From the NCBI RefSeq assembly GCF_000633595.2, contig NZ_JIBU02000001.1, positions 1-64,000 on the forward strand: a stretch of DNA of 64,000 bases, in the 5' to 3' direction. Made by a program: the position numbers and the translations under genes. Origin of the DNA: Clostridium drakei (GTDB lineage: Bacteria > Bacillota > Clostridia > Clostridiales > Clostridiaceae). Below are positions 24,770 to 34,946 of this stretch, piece after piece; position 1 is the stretch's first letter, and every line of letters starts with the position of its first letter. Below the pieces are notes generated by a model. The model made no database searches and was not told the origin of the DNA. It was given only the letters and a program-made list of their open reading frames with translations.

Positions 24770-26152
24770 ATGTCAAACGATACTGCCATAATACGTATAG
24801 ATGAAGAATTATGTACAGGTTGCAGACGCTGTGTTGAAGTTTGTCCTGTAGATGCTATAGAAGGTAAAGATGGGGTGCCACAACATATAGATACAGATAA
24901 ATGCGTTATGTGCGGACAATGCGTTCAGGTCTGTAAGGGATATTATTCTGTATATGATAAGCCTGCAACACCACTTAGCAAGAAATACTATGACAGAGGT
25001 ATGTTAGATGATGTAGAAGAACCTATATTTGCAGCTTATAAAGCTTGTCAAGTAAAAAAGATTAAGGATATGCTTGAAAATAAAGAATTATTTAAGGTGG
25101 TACAATGTGCACCAGCTGTAAGAGTAGGAATAAGTGAAGATTTTGGTCTGCCTCTTGGAACTTTAAGTCCTAAAAAAATGGCAGCAGCTCTTAGAAAACT
25201 TGGTTTTGATAGAGTTTATGATACCAATTTTTCAGCAGATCTTACGATAATGGAAGAGGGAAGTGAACTCATAGAAAGAGTAACTAAAGGGGGGACTCTT
25301 CCAATGTTTACATCATGTTGTCCAGCATGGGTAAAATATTTAGAGCAAACTTATCCAGAACTTTTAGATCATCTTTCAACTTGTAAATCTCCGCAACAAA
25401 TGGCGGGTGTTGTTTTCAAAACTTATGGAGCTAAAATTAATAATGTAAATCCTGCTAAAATGTTAAGTGTATCCGTTATGCCATGTACATGTAAAGATTT
25501 TGAATCAGGTAGAGAAGAAATGAAAGACAGCGGATATAGAGATGTAGACTTGGTTATTACTACAAGAGAATTAGCTTATTTAATAAAAGATGCTGGAATA
25601 AACTTTAAAGAGTTAGAAGAAGAAGATTTTGATGATCCTCTAGGAATGTATTCAGGTGCAGGAACTATATTTGGTGCTACAGGAGGAGTTATGGAAGCTG
25701 CTCTTAGAACAGGATATGAACTTATGACTAAAAAGCAAATTCCAAGTGTAGATCTTAGTGCTGTTAGAGGTGGAGAGGGCTTTAGAACTGCTGAAGTTCA
25801 AGTTGGAGATTTAAAACTAAAAGTTGGGATAGTTTCAGGATTGAAGAATGCAGCACCAGTGCTTGAATCCATAAAGAAAGGTGAATGTGATCTTCACTTT
25901 ATAGAATTCATGACATGTCCAATTGGATGTGTTAGTGGCGGTGGTCAACCAAAATTACTTTTAGATGAGCATAAAGAAGAAGCCTATACTAATAGAAAAC
26001 AAGGACTATATGATCATGATTCTAATTTAAAATTAAGAAAATCGCATGAAAATCCAAGTATTAAGAAAATTTATAGTGAATTCTTAGAAAAGCCTTTAGG
26101 ACACAAGTCACATGAATTACTGCATACTCAATACAAATCAAGAAAGGAGTAA
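24770..26152 (+). CDS. hytA: [FeFe]-hydrogenase catalytic subunit HytA (short form)
   Basis: 460 residues from ATG 24770, preceded by GGAAGGGATG. The frame continues upstream to 24725, but that start lies inside hytE1 and lacks a ribosome binding site. Two N-terminal [4Fe-4S] clusters (CTGCRRCVEVCP, CVMCGQCVQVC) are followed by the H-cluster domain with TSCCPAW, MPCTCKD and TCPIGCVSGGGQP. The [2Fe-2S] and His/Cys domains of the larger hydA are missing and appear to be supplied by HytD. It produces or consumes H2 coupled to ferredoxin, NADP and formate. Confidence 0.93.
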   Translation: MSNDTAIIRIDEELCTGCRRCVEVCPVDAIEGKDGVPQHIDTDKCVMCGQCVQVCKGYYSVYDKPATPLSKKYYDRGMLDDVEEPIFAAYKACQVKKIKDMLENKELFKVVQCAPAVRVGISEDFGLPLGTLSPKKMAAALRKLGFDRVYDTNFSADLTIMEEGSELIERVTKGGTLPMFTSCCPAWVKYLEQTYPELLDHLSTCKSPQQMAGVVFKTYGAKINNVNPAKMLSVSVMPCTCKDFESGREEMKDSGYRDVDLVITTRELAYLIKDAGINFKELEEEDFDDPLGMYSGAGTIFGATGGVMEAALRTGYELMTKKQIPSVDLSAVRGGEGFRTAEVQVGDLKLKVGIVSGLKNAAPVLESIKKGECDLHFIEFMTCPIGCVSGGGQPKLLLDEHKEEAYTNRKQGLYDHDSNLKLRKSHENPSIKKIYSEFLEKPLGHKSHELLHTQYKSRKE

Positions 26153-26158
26153 AGAAAT

Positions 26159-26737
26159 ATGCCTAATTGCTTTGTAGTAGCAGATCCAGTTAAATGTATA
26201 GGATGCAGGACTTGTGAAATAGCTTGCGTTGTAGCTCATTCAAAAAAAGATATATTTAATTCGGAAGTATCGGAAATTGAATTTTTTCCTCGTTTAAGCG
26301 TAGTGAAAAATGCAAAAGTAAGTGCTCCAATTCAATGTAGACAATGTGAGGATGCTCTTTGTGCTAAAGCTTGTCCTGTTGATGCTATTAGTACTAAAAA
26401 TGGATATGTACAGGTAGAAGAAGAAAAGTGTATAGGATGTAAAACTTGTACAGTTGCTTGTCCTATTGGAGCCATAGATATGATTCCAGAATTTAAGGAT
26501 GGCAAAAGAGTTTTCCAGGCAAAAATTAAAGTTAATGATGAAAATTCTAGCAAAGATGGGAAAGAAAGAATTATTGCACGTAAGTGTGATGTTTGTTCAG
26601 GAAGAGAAGGAGGACCAGCTTGTGCAGAGGTGTGTCCAACAAAAGCTTTAAAAATAGTAGATCATGAAGAAATGGAAAGAATGATTAAAGAAAAACGCAA
26701 AAATAATGCAAATGAAATATTAGATAACATTAATTAA
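26159..26737 (+). CDS. hytE2: HycB-like four-cluster ferredoxin subunit HytE2
   Basis: 192 residues, paralogue of HytE1, with four motifs CIGCRTCEIAC, CRQCEDALCAKACP, CIGCKTCTVACP and CDVCSGREGGPACAEVCP. It differs by a longer linker before the last cluster and a lysine-rich tail. It follows hytA after 6 bases and is the last gene of the operon, closed by a strong terminator. Probably an electron conduit in the same complex. Which of E1/E2 contacts FdhA cannot be read. Confidence 0.88.
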   Translation: MPNCFVVADPVKCIGCRTCEIACVVAHSKKDIFNSEVSEIEFFPRLSVVKNAKVSAPIQCRQCEDALCAKACPVDAISTKNGYVQVEEEKCIGCKTCTVACPIGAIDMIPEFKDGKRVFQAKIKVNDENSSKDGKERIIARKCDVCSGREGGPACAEVCPTKALKIVDHEEMERMIKEKRKNNANEILDNIN

Positions 26738-26742
26738 TATTT

Positions 26743-26784
26743 AAACCTGCTGCCTTTATAAATTAGAAAGCAGCAGGTTTTTTT
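26743..26784 (+). terminator. Terminator of the hyt operon
   Basis: AAACCTGCTGC (26743-26753) pairs with GCAGCAGGTTT (26770-26780), followed by T-rich sequence. Confidence 0.9.
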
Positions 26785-26842
26785 ATATTTTTTCGTATAT
26801 AAAATTATGTTGTGAGAAATTCAAATTAATTGACTATAAGTT

Positions 26843-28264
26843 TTAAAGTACTTTGATATTTATATCATACTTGTTTATTTTTCTGTAAATGGTAGCTTTG
26901 CCTATTTGTAAAAGTTCAGCAGCTTTTATAGCATTTCCATCACAAAATTTAAGAGCATCTATTATGCATCTTTCTTCTACTTTTTCTAAAGGAAGAATTT
27001 CTCTAGGAGCAACATGCACAGTTTCATCATCTTCAGATATTATGTGTGTATGGGTTACTACACTTTTTATTTTTCCAAGAAGCTTTGAAGTCATTAGTGA
27101 ATCCTCACAAAGATAATAAGATCTTTCCAGAATATTTCTAAGTTCACGTACGTTTCCTGAAAAATTATGAGTTTTTAATTTTTCAACATAAGATGGATCT
27201 AGATATTTTGGTTCACAAGGATTTTTCATGTTTAACTTAGTTAAGTAATACTGAGCTAAAAGTTCTATATCTTCTTTTCTATCCCTTAGAGGAAGTAAAT
27301 GCAAATTCATTACATTCAATCTATAATAAAGATCACCTCTAAAGTTTTTATTTTGAATTTCTTCAGTTAAAACTCTATTGGTAGCAGCAATAACTCTTAC
27401 ATCTATAATTTTCTCATAAGTGCCACCAACTCTTACTATTTTAAGATTATCAAGTACCCTTAAAAGCTTTGATTGTACATCAAAAGGTAATTCGCCAATT
27501 TCATCTAAAAAAATAGTACCACCATCAGCTAATTCAAATTTACCAGGTGAACCACCTTTATTTGCTCCAGTAAAAGCACCCTTTTCATAGCCAAAAAGTT
27601 CGCTTTCTACAAGTTCTCTTGGTATAGCAGCACAATTTACTGCTATAAAAGGAGCATTGTGTCTTGAACTATAATTATGAATAGACTGAGCGTATACTTC
27701 TTTACCAGTACCACTTTCTCCTTCCAATAGAACATTACAATCAGTTTTAGCAGCTTTTTTTGCAGATTCTATTAAAAGCTTTACCTGTGGATTTCTTGTA
27801 ATAATATCATCAAAGGTAAAGGAAGCTTTATAGCCTGCGAAATTATTAACTAATTTATGTATATTTTTAGTATCTCTTAAAGATAACACTAATCCTATAT
27901 TTTTACCTCTTAATCTTACAGGTATTATATTTATGATAGATCTTATTCTGTTTCCATTAATGTTAAAGCTGCAATCTTCATTAAAATAACTTTCTCCTGT
28001 GAGTATTGAATTGTTTACAACATCATCTTTTAATATATCATTTAAGAAAGTTTCGTATAATAGTTCTTCTTTTATACCTAATATCTTAACTGTTGTAATA
28101 TTTACTTTTTTTATTAAGAGATTTTCGTCAGTAACAATTAATCCTTCATTTGCAGAATCAAAAATTGCTTGCAATATAAAAGAAGATATATCATATTCTA
28201 GTATACTGTCCATATCAATTCTACACATATCATTTGAATTATCCCAATAATCAAAATTCTCCAT
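26843..28264 (-). CDS. Sigma-54-dependent transcriptional activator with PAS domain
   Basis: 473 residues. A PAS-like sensor (about 25-145), the AAA+ sigma-54 interaction domain with Walker A GESGTGKE, the GAFTGA loop, Walker B GGTIFLDEIGE, and a C-terminal Fis-type helix-turn-helix (GNAIKAAELLQIGKATIYRK). This is a full RocR/AcoR-like enhancer-binding protein. It is convergent with hytE2. Regulation of the hydrogenase/formate genes is suggested only by position: no -24/-12 promoter was found in front of them. Its start follows GGGGGT. Three large palindromes lie in the upstream region. Confidence 0.9.
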   Translation of the reverse strand: MENFDYWDNSNDMCRIDMDSILEYDISSFILQAIFDSANEGLIVTDENLLIKKVNITTVKILGIKEELLYETFLNDILKDDVVNNSILTGESYFNEDCSFNINGNRIRSIINIIPVRLRGKNIGLVLSLRDTKNIHKLVNNFAGYKASFTFDDIITRNPQVKLLIESAKKAAKTDCNVLLEGESGTGKEVYAQSIHNYSSRHNAPFIAVNCAAIPRELVESELFGYEKGAFTGANKGGSPGKFELADGGTIFLDEIGELPFDVQSKLLRVLDNLKIVRVGGTYEKIIDVRVIAATNRVLTEEIQNKNFRGDLYYRLNVMNLHLLPLRDRKEDIELLAQYYLTKLNMKNPCEPKYLDPSYVEKLKTHNFSGNVRELRNILERSYYLCEDSLMTSKLLGKIKSVVTHTHIISEDDETVHVAPREILPLEKVEERCIIDALKFCDGNAIKAAELLQIGKATIYRKINKYDINIKVL

Positions 28265-28784
28265 ATTTTACCCCCTACGTAGAAACAAATATAAAAATAT
28301 AAAAAACAATATTACAATATTTAGTATATCATACATTTTGAGAAAATAAAATAAAACTTATTTCAAAATGATAAAAAAACTATTTTTTATCATTTTGAAA
28401 CTAAAGCCATATTTATAATAGAAAATGAGTAGTAATCGGAAAATTTTGCACTTGCGTTAATAGTATAAAAGATGATAATATAATATACGAATACAGTTTT
28501 GAAAAAAATTTTAATAGCCCTAAACCTAAATAACCCTATTAATAGAGAAAAAAGTACTTTAGTGCAGGAATATCTTGCACTAAAGTACTTTTTAAATAGA
28601 TAGTATATATCAAAATGATAAAAAATATATATATTATCATTTTGATATTGGAAGATTGTATGTTTTTTATTAATATTATATTCTGTAGGTTGAAATTGTT
28701 TGATCTTTATGATAACATTATAACAATGTGTTATGCTATAGACATACAAATGTGTGTTAAAAGCAAACAGAAATGAGGGGTTTT
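28265..28784. promoter_or_regulatory. Divergent regulatory region with three long palindromes
   Basis: A 520-base gap between the sigma-54 activator and the ACT-domain gene contains two palindromes built on the same half-site (CAAAATGATA...TATCATTTTG), at 28361-28400 (18-bp arms, 4-base loop) and 28607-28648 (15-bp arms, 12-base spacer), with an 18-bp terminator-like palindrome between them (28549-28593). The paired half-sites may be enhancer sites of the activator. Confidence 0.6.
28549..28597. terminator. Bidirectional terminator-like palindrome
   Basis: AAAAAGTACTTTAGTGCA (28549-28566) pairs perfectly with 28576-28593, loop GGAATATCT, with A-run before and T-run after. Confidence 0.75.
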
Positions 28785-29222
28785 ATGAATAATAAGCATT
28801 TGATAATTGACACAAAAATTCTTCCAGAGGTATTTGTAAAAGTTGTTAAGCTTAAAGAATTGTTGAGAACTGGTAAAGTAAAGGATATTTCTGAAGGAGT
28901 AAAGCAAGTTGGTATAAGTAGAAGTACTTACTATAAATATAAAGATTGTGTATTTACGTTATCAGAAGGAATAACTGGTCATAAAGTTACCATAGGTTTA
29001 GTTCTTGCTCATGAAGCAGGTACTTTATCAAAAATACTAGATGGGATAGCTTTAAGACGAGGAAATATACTTACTATTAATCAAGATATTCCTATAAATA
29101 ATGCAGCAAGCGTTAGTATAACTTTTGATGCATCAAAATTAGAAACTGAAATTAATGATTTGATTGAAGAACTTAAAACAGTTAAGGGCGTTATAAAGGT
29201 AGATTTAATAGCAGTAGAATAA
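28785..29222 (+). CDS. ACT domain-containing protein, PheB-like
   Basis: 145 residues. An N-terminal helix-turn-helix-like segment (GKVKDISEGVKQVGISRSTYYKYKD) is followed by a C-terminal ACT domain (about 70-145). This matches the small PheB/UPF0735 family often found near obg and pheA in Firmicutes; the role is probably amino-acid-responsive regulation, without proven activity. The start ATG at 28785 has GAGGGG ahead of it; the in-frame ATG at 28773 does not. Here it is next to the activator gene rather than obgE. Confidence 0.8.
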   Translation: MNNKHLIIDTKILPEVFVKVVKLKELLRTGKVKDISEGVKQVGISRSTYYKYKDCVFTLSEGITGHKVTIGLVLAHEAGTLSKILDGIALRRGNILTINQDIPINNAASVSITFDASKLETEINDLIEELKTVKGVIKVDLIAVE

Positions 29223-29234
29223 GAAGAAATTTTG

Positions 29235-29252
29235 AGAGGACAATTGTCCTCT
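29235..29252. other. Perfect 18-bp palindrome between convergent genes
   Basis: AGAGGACAATTGTCCTCT lies between the ends of the ACT-domain and aminopeptidase genes, with GTCCTCT repeated once more just after it. It has no T-run on the plus strand. It may be a convergent-gene transcription stop or a protein site. Confidence 0.5.
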
Positions 29253-29300
29253 GTCCTCTGAAAAAGTTCTGTCACAATTTGCTTATAAATCAAGGCTGTT

Positions 29301-30704
29301 CTATTTATCACTCTTCATAATGTATTCTATAAGTGTTCTCGTTGGCATGGCATTAGCGCCTTTGTCATAAGGGGATGAAGATTTAGAACTATAAGCACAG
29401 CCAGCTATGTCAATGTGAGCAAAATTTATATCTTCGCAGAAACTTTGTAAAAACATACCACCTAATATAGCGCCACATTTTGTGGAAGTATTTTTAATGT
29501 CAGCTGCGTCTGATTTCAATTCATTCATATATTCATTATTATTAGGAAGTCTCCAAAAATTTTCTCCAACATTTTTTCCACATTCTATAATATTATTTGC
29601 AAGTTGGTTAGAATTACTTAAAAGGCCTATATTAATGTTCCCAAGAAAATTAGCACAAGAGCCTGTAAGTGTAGCTATATCTATTATTGTTGTAGATCCA
29701 AGTTCCTTAGCATAGGATATTGCATCGCACAAAATAAGTCTTCCTTCAGCATCTGTATTTACTACCTCAACAGTTTTTCCACTGTATGTAATTATTACAT
29801 CACCAGGTTTGTATGCACTTCCTGAAGGCATATTTTCTACTACTGGAATTAAGGCAATTATGTTCTTTTTAGGTTTTAGTTTAGATATACATTTCATTAC
29901 ACATAAAACTGATGAAGCACCTGCCATGTCTGATATCATATTTTCCATTCCTTTTGAAGGTTTTAGCGAAATGCCACCAGTATCAAAAGTGACTCCTTTA
30001 CCAATTAATGATAAAATTTGCTTGTCTCTAGGATTACCAAAATATTGCATGATTATAAGATATGGATTATGGATGCTTCCTTTTCCAACACTACATATAC
30101 AATTCATACCTAATTGTTTTAACATATATTTGTCTAGTATTTGGATATCTAAATTTTCACTTCTAGCAATATCTTCAGCTTGCTTGACAATATATTTTGG
30201 AGTTACATAATTACTTGGCATGTTAACTAGTTGACGTGAATAATTGATGCTGCGTCCTATGATTAGACCTTTGTTTATAGAGTCTTTATATTTTGAAATT
30301 ATATTTATGTTTTGAAGTTGTATTTGCTCTTCTATTTTTTTTATTCCGTTGTATTTATATAAAGCGATTTGAAGACTTTCACCTATAGTATAGTTAAAAT
30401 CATTGGGAAAGGTAGGTAATATATCTAGTTCTGATAATGAATTTTTTAGTTTTAATATGGCACTACCTAAAGTTTTGAAAAGTTTTACTGAATTGAATTC
30501 TTCTGTAGTGCCTATGCCAAGTATAAAAATATTTTTATAACTGCATTTTCCTAAAGTATTAATGCACTCCAATTCCCTATTTTCTCCAGTATTTCCACTA
30601 AATTTTAATATAGATTTAATATTTTCAGGATATTCCATTTGAAAATTTTTAAATTTAAAAATCAGTAAATTAGAATAAGTCTCATTGTCTGATATACTTA
30701 TCAT
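29301..30704 (-). CDS. pepA: Leucyl aminopeptidase (M17 family)
   Basis: 467 residues. The C-terminal catalytic domain has the M17 signature NTDAEGRL and the metal/catalytic region GKGVTFDTGGISLKP. The N-terminal domain is variable, as is usual. It releases N-terminal amino acids from peptides with two metal ions in a cytoplasmic hexamer. The ATG at 30704 is favoured over 30713 because the GGGGGG ribosome binding site lies only two bases before the latter. Stands alone on the minus strand. Confidence 0.9.
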   Translation of the reverse strand: MISISDNETYSNLLIFKFKNFQMEYPENIKSILKFSGNTGENRELECINTLGKCSYKNIFILGIGTTEEFNSVKLFKTLGSAILKLKNSLSELDILPTFPNDFNYTIGESLQIALYKYNGIKKIEEQIQLQNINIISKYKDSINKGLIIGRSINYSRQLVNMPSNYVTPKYIVKQAEDIARSENLDIQILDKYMLKQLGMNCICSVGKGSIHNPYLIIMQYFGNPRDKQILSLIGKGVTFDTGGISLKPSKGMENMISDMAGASSVLCVMKCISKLKPKKNIIALIPVVENMPSGSAYKPGDVIITYSGKTVEVVNTDAEGRLILCDAISYAKELGSTTIIDIATLTGSCANFLGNINIGLLSNSNQLANNIIECGKNVGENFWRLPNNNEYMNELKSDAADIKNTSTKCGAILGGMFLQSFCEDINFAHIDIAGCAYSSKSSSPYDKGANAMPTRTLIEYIMKSDK

Positions 30705-30853
30705 AAAAAACATTCCCCCCCAGAAAAATCTATAATAATGATACCATATTTTAAAGTAAAAGTTTACAGCTTTTTTATAATAAAAGGAATTTAAAACTTA
30801 ATGTAGAATTTCTAAAGTAAACAGAGTTTTAAAGGTATAAAAGAGGTGAGTTT

Positions 30854-31351
30854 ATGCTAGATATCCATATACAGTTTGATGATATAGAAATGTCCAATAT
30901 AAATGAAGAAGATTTGCCGCAAGTTCAAAAGTGGATGGAGTTTGAAAAAAGTTTTTTTGAGGAAGAAACTGATTTAAATGATTTGAGAGAAAGATTTTTA
31001 GAGAGCTATATTAGTGAATGTGAATTCTTTTTGAAGATAAATCAAAACTTAAAATTAATAGGTATTTTAAAAGGAAGATTAGAATTTAAAAATCCTAGTG
31101 AAGCATGGATATGGTATTTTTATATTAATGATAGCTATAAGAATACGGAACTTAATAGTTTAACTGCAAAAAAGATTATAAAATATTTTTCTGATGAATA
31201 TAGGATCAATACATTCTTTATTAGGATGATGAAAGAAGATAAGAAAAGTATAGATTTTTGGAAAAAATTAGGATTTGTCAGTATAAGGTTGGTAAAAAAT
31301 TTTTATAGTATTCATGGTGAATATAAGGATATGATAATCATGAAAAGATAA
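30854..31351 (+). CDS. GNAT family acetyltransferase-like protein
   Basis: 165 residues with the GNAT outline: an N-terminal strand-helix (EEDLPQVQKWME), a central strand pair WIWYFYINDSYK, and the late motif SIDFWKKLGFV with DMIIMKR at the end. The acetyl-CoA glycine loop (R/QxxGxG/A) is not obvious, so the activity may be weak or divergent. Start ATG after GAGGTGAG. Substrate unknown. Confidence 0.65.
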   Translation: MLDIHIQFDDIEMSNINEEDLPQVQKWMEFEKSFFEEETDLNDLRERFLESYISECEFFLKINQNLKLIGILKGRLEFKNPSEAWIWYFYINDSYKNTELNSLTAKKIIKYFSDEYRINTFFIRMMKEDKKSIDFWKKLGFVSIRLVKNFYSIHGEYKDMIIMKR

Positions 31352-31431
31352 AAATATAATTTATTTTAGGAATAAATTTTCCCATGCCTAAATATTAATA
31401 TTGTAGAAACATTTAATTTAGGGGTGAGAAA

Positions 31432-32160
31432 ATGAAATACACACGATATGATTTAAAAAATAAAAATAATGGCAAGACTTTTATTTTGCTTATATTATTG
31501 GTACTTGTTTTAGCTTTTCTATTTGGAACTATAATATTTAAACTTTTTTCAGGAAACTATAATGGTGGAAAGAGCTTGAAAAGTGAAACAAGCACTGGGA
31601 AAAACTCTGTTAATAAAAGTAATGTGCAGAATGTAACAGACCAAAATAGCATTCAGGCAGCTAAGTTTATAGTCATACAAGGAGGAATATATCAAAATAA
31701 AGAAAATTCAGAAGCAGAAAAAAATTTATTGAATGCTTATGGAACTCCATTTACTGTGACTGAAGATAATAAAACTAGGGTACTGCTCGGTATATATGTT
31801 GAGGATCAAGGTGAGAAAATTATAAAATCTCTTAATGATGCAAAAGTAGATAATTCTAAAATGCTATTTGCAATAAATAAAGATAATATATGTGATGCTG
31901 AAATAGCTGAAATTATAGGTGCTAATATACAAATACTAAATAAGCTTTCAGAAAAAGATGTTAAAGCTATACAGACATCAGAACTTAAAAAGTGGTGTTC
32001 ATCCCTTAATAATAAAAATGATCAAGGCAAAAATATAGCAGTATTAAAACAACTTAAAAATGATGTGGATAAAATGCCAAAGGAAATTTCTAAAGATAAA
32101 GCATCAGAAAATTATATTTATTTATATCAAATTTTAAAAAAAGTAGGCAGTAGTAAATAA
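31432..32160 (+). CDS. Membrane-anchored SPOR-domain-like protein
   Basis: 242 residues: short basic N-terminus, one membrane helix (about 17-40), a Ser/Thr/Asn-rich linker, and a globular part beginning KFIVIQGGIYQNKENSEAEK that resembles a SPOR peptidoglycan-binding repeat (about 78-150). Such proteins bind denuded glycan at division septa or spore cortex. It lies just upstream of maf-radC-mreBCD, which fits an envelope role. A terminator follows. Confidence 0.7.
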   Translation: MKYTRYDLKNKNNGKTFILLILLVLVLAFLFGTIIFKLFSGNYNGGKSLKSETSTGKNSVNKSNVQNVTDQNSIQAAKFIVIQGGIYQNKENSEAEKNLLNAYGTPFTVTEDNKTRVLLGIYVEDQGEKIIKSLNDAKVDNSKMLFAINKDNICDAEIAEIIGANIQILNKLSEKDVKAIQTSELKKWCSSLNNKNDQGKNIAVLKQLKNDVDKMPKEISKDKASENYIYLYQILKKVGSSK

Positions 32161-32175
32161 TTGAAATAATTTATA

Positions 32176-32218
32176 AAGGATTTGAATAATGGATTTCATT
32201 GTTTGAATCTTTTTTTTA
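32176..32218 (+). terminator. Terminator after SPOR-domain gene
   Basis: An AAAGGATTTGAATAATG-type stem with wobble pairs closing at CATTGTTTGAATC, then seven Ts. Confidence 0.65.
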
Positions 32219-32352
32219 GATAAAATTATAAAATTAATTATATTTTAATTTGTTATATTAAAATTTTTTTTAAACAATACTATATAGACTTGTTTATGCT
32301 TTTATTAAATGATAAACTATATTAGATATATAATTAAGGCAGGGGATTTATT

Positions 32353-32613
32353 TTGAGAGGGGCTGAAAAAGGTATAGGTTTTTTATGGTTTATAATATTT
32401 CTTGGAGCAATATGCGGAAGCCTTATAGGAGACATACTAGGAAATAATTTAAGCTTTTTAAGTTTTTTGAAAAATTCCTATGCAATAGGAACATCTACAC
32501 CAATTTCATTAAATCTTAAAGTCATGATTGTAACTTTAGGACTAAACTTTAATATTAATGTTATGACTATAATTGGTATTATTATGGCTATAATATTATA
32601 TAAAAGACATTAA
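32353..32613 (+). CDS. DUF4321 small membrane protein
   Basis: 86 residues with two hydrophobic helices (about 8-28 and 62-82) around the GSLIGDILG motif, which matches the DUF4321 family commonly found upstream of maf/radC in clostridia. The start appears to be TTG at 32353, with AGGGGA nearby. Function unknown; the conserved neighbourhood suggests a link to cell envelope or division. Confidence 0.75.
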   Translation: MRGAEKGIGFLWFIIFLGAICGSLIGDILGNNLSFLSFLKNSYAIGTSTPISLNLKVMIVTLGLNFNINVMTIIGIIMAIILYKRH

Positions 32614-32622
32614 AGAAGGGAT

Positions 32623-33201
32623 ATGATGGAGATTATTTTAGCATCAGCTTCCGCTAGAAGACAGGAACTGATAAAAAGATTAACAAATGATTTTAATGTA
32701 ATAATAAGTGATTTTGACGAGAATACTATTAAATTTAAAGATGATTGTGGTCTTTATGTAATGGATATAGCTGAAGGAAAAGCGTTGGATGTTAGAGATA
32801 AAGTGAAAAATCAAGCTATAATCATAGGTTGCGATACCATTGTGTCTTTTAATGGAAAAGTACTTGGAAAACCTAGGGATGATGAAGATGCTTTTAATAC
32901 ACTTAAAATGCTAAGTGGTAATGTGCATGAGGTGTATTCAGGATTAGCTGTATTAGATAGTACGTCAGGAAACATAAAGAGAGATTTTGTCTGTACAAAA
33001 GTGAAATTTTCACCATTGACAGATGAACAAATAAAAAAATACATAGAAACAGGAGAACATAAAGACAAAGCTGGTTCTTATGGCATTCAAGGGTATGGAG
33101 GAATTTTTGTTGAAGAAATTCACGGTTGCTATTATAATGTTGTAGGACTTCCTTTGAATAAGTTGTCAAAAATGTTAAGAGGGATGGGGGTAAATCTATA
33201 G
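32623..33201 (+). CDS. maf: Maf family nucleoside triphosphate pyrophosphatase
   Basis: 192 residues with the Maf signature [11 protein letters not shown] at the N-terminus, and the conserved [18 protein letters not shown] and [10 protein letters not shown] segments. Maf proteins hydrolyse non-canonical or pyrimidine nucleotides (dTTP/UTP type) and arrest division when overproduced. It begins the conserved maf-radC-mreBCD order. AGAAGGG precedes the start (ATG at 32623 or 32626). Confidence 0.92.
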   Translation: MMEIILASASARRQELIKRLTNDFNVIISDFDENTIKFKDDCGLYVMDIAEGKALDVRDKVKNQAIIIGCDTIVSFNGKVLGKPRDDEDAFNTLKMLSGNVHEVYSGLAVLDSTSGNIKRDFVCTKVKFSPLTDEQIKKYIETGEHKDKAGSYGIQGYGGIFVEEIHGCYYNVVGLPLNKLSKMLRGMGVNL

Positions 33202-33215
33202 AAGGAGTATAATTA

Positions 33216-33902
33216 ATGGAACAAACATTGAAAATTATGGATTTACCTGAAAACGAAAGGCCTAGAGAAAGATTATTAAGGTATGGTACACAAAGCTTAT
33301 CAAATGCTGAACTTTTAGCTATAATATTAGGCTCTGGAACTAAAAGAGAAAATGTATTGAGTTTAAGCAACAGAATTATAAAAGAAACTGGAGGCTTAAA
33401 TGGTCTTTTAAAGTCAACGGTAGAAGATTTTATGAGTCTTAGTGGTATTGGAGAAGCAAAAGCAGCACAACTTATGGCTTTATTGGAGCTTTCTAAAAGA
33501 TTTAAATCTTACAGAGATGGTAATGATTACAAGATATCTAAACCTAAGGATGCAGCATTACTTATTATGAATGAGATGAAAAATTTTAAGCAGGAGCATC
33601 TAAAAGTTATAATGTTAAACACAAAGAATGTTGTAATGTTTATTAAGGATGTTTCCGTTGGAAGCTTGAATTCATCTATAGTTCATCCAAGGGAAGTGTT
33701 TTGTGATGCTATAAGAAAAAACAGTGCTTTTATAATTGTGTGTCATAATCATCCGTCAGGAGACCCACAACCTAGCAATGAAGATATAAATGTAACAAAT
33801 AGATTAAAGGAATGTGGTAAACTTTTGGGTATAGAATTACTAGACCACTTAATTATAGGTAATGGAAGGTATATTAGCTTAAAAGAAAAAGGAATATTGT
33901 AA
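33216..33902 (+). CDS. radC: RadC family JAB-domain protein
   Basis: 228 residues: a helix-hairpin-helix region (SLSGIGEAKAAQLMALLEL) followed by the JAMM metalloprotease-like motif HNHPSGDPQPSNED. The family was named after a DNA-repair phenotype later questioned; its molecular role is unsettled. Position 5' of mreB is as in Bacillus. AAGGAG before ATG 33216. Confidence 0.92.
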   Translation: MEQTLKIMDLPENERPRERLLRYGTQSLSNAELLAIILGSGTKRENVLSLSNRIIKETGGLNGLLKSTVEDFMSLSGIGEAKAAQLMALLELSKRFKSYRDGNDYKISKPKDAALLIMNEMKNFKQEHLKVIMLNTKNVVMFIKDVSVGSLNSSIVHPREVFCDAIRKNSAFIIVCHNHPSGDPQPSNEDINVTNRLKECGKLLGIELLDHLIIGNGRYISLKEKGIL

Positions 33903-34934
<1,032 letters not shown>

Positions 34935-34946
34935 TATATATAAGTT

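Noticed and set aside
28390-28749. Minus-strand 119-codon frame in the activator upstream region
   Set aside because: Overlaps the palindromes, lacks a ribosome binding site and has low-complexity Phe/Tyr/Ile composition.
32903-33370. Minus-strand frame across the maf-radC junction
   Set aside because: Overlaps two well-supported genes and has no family features.
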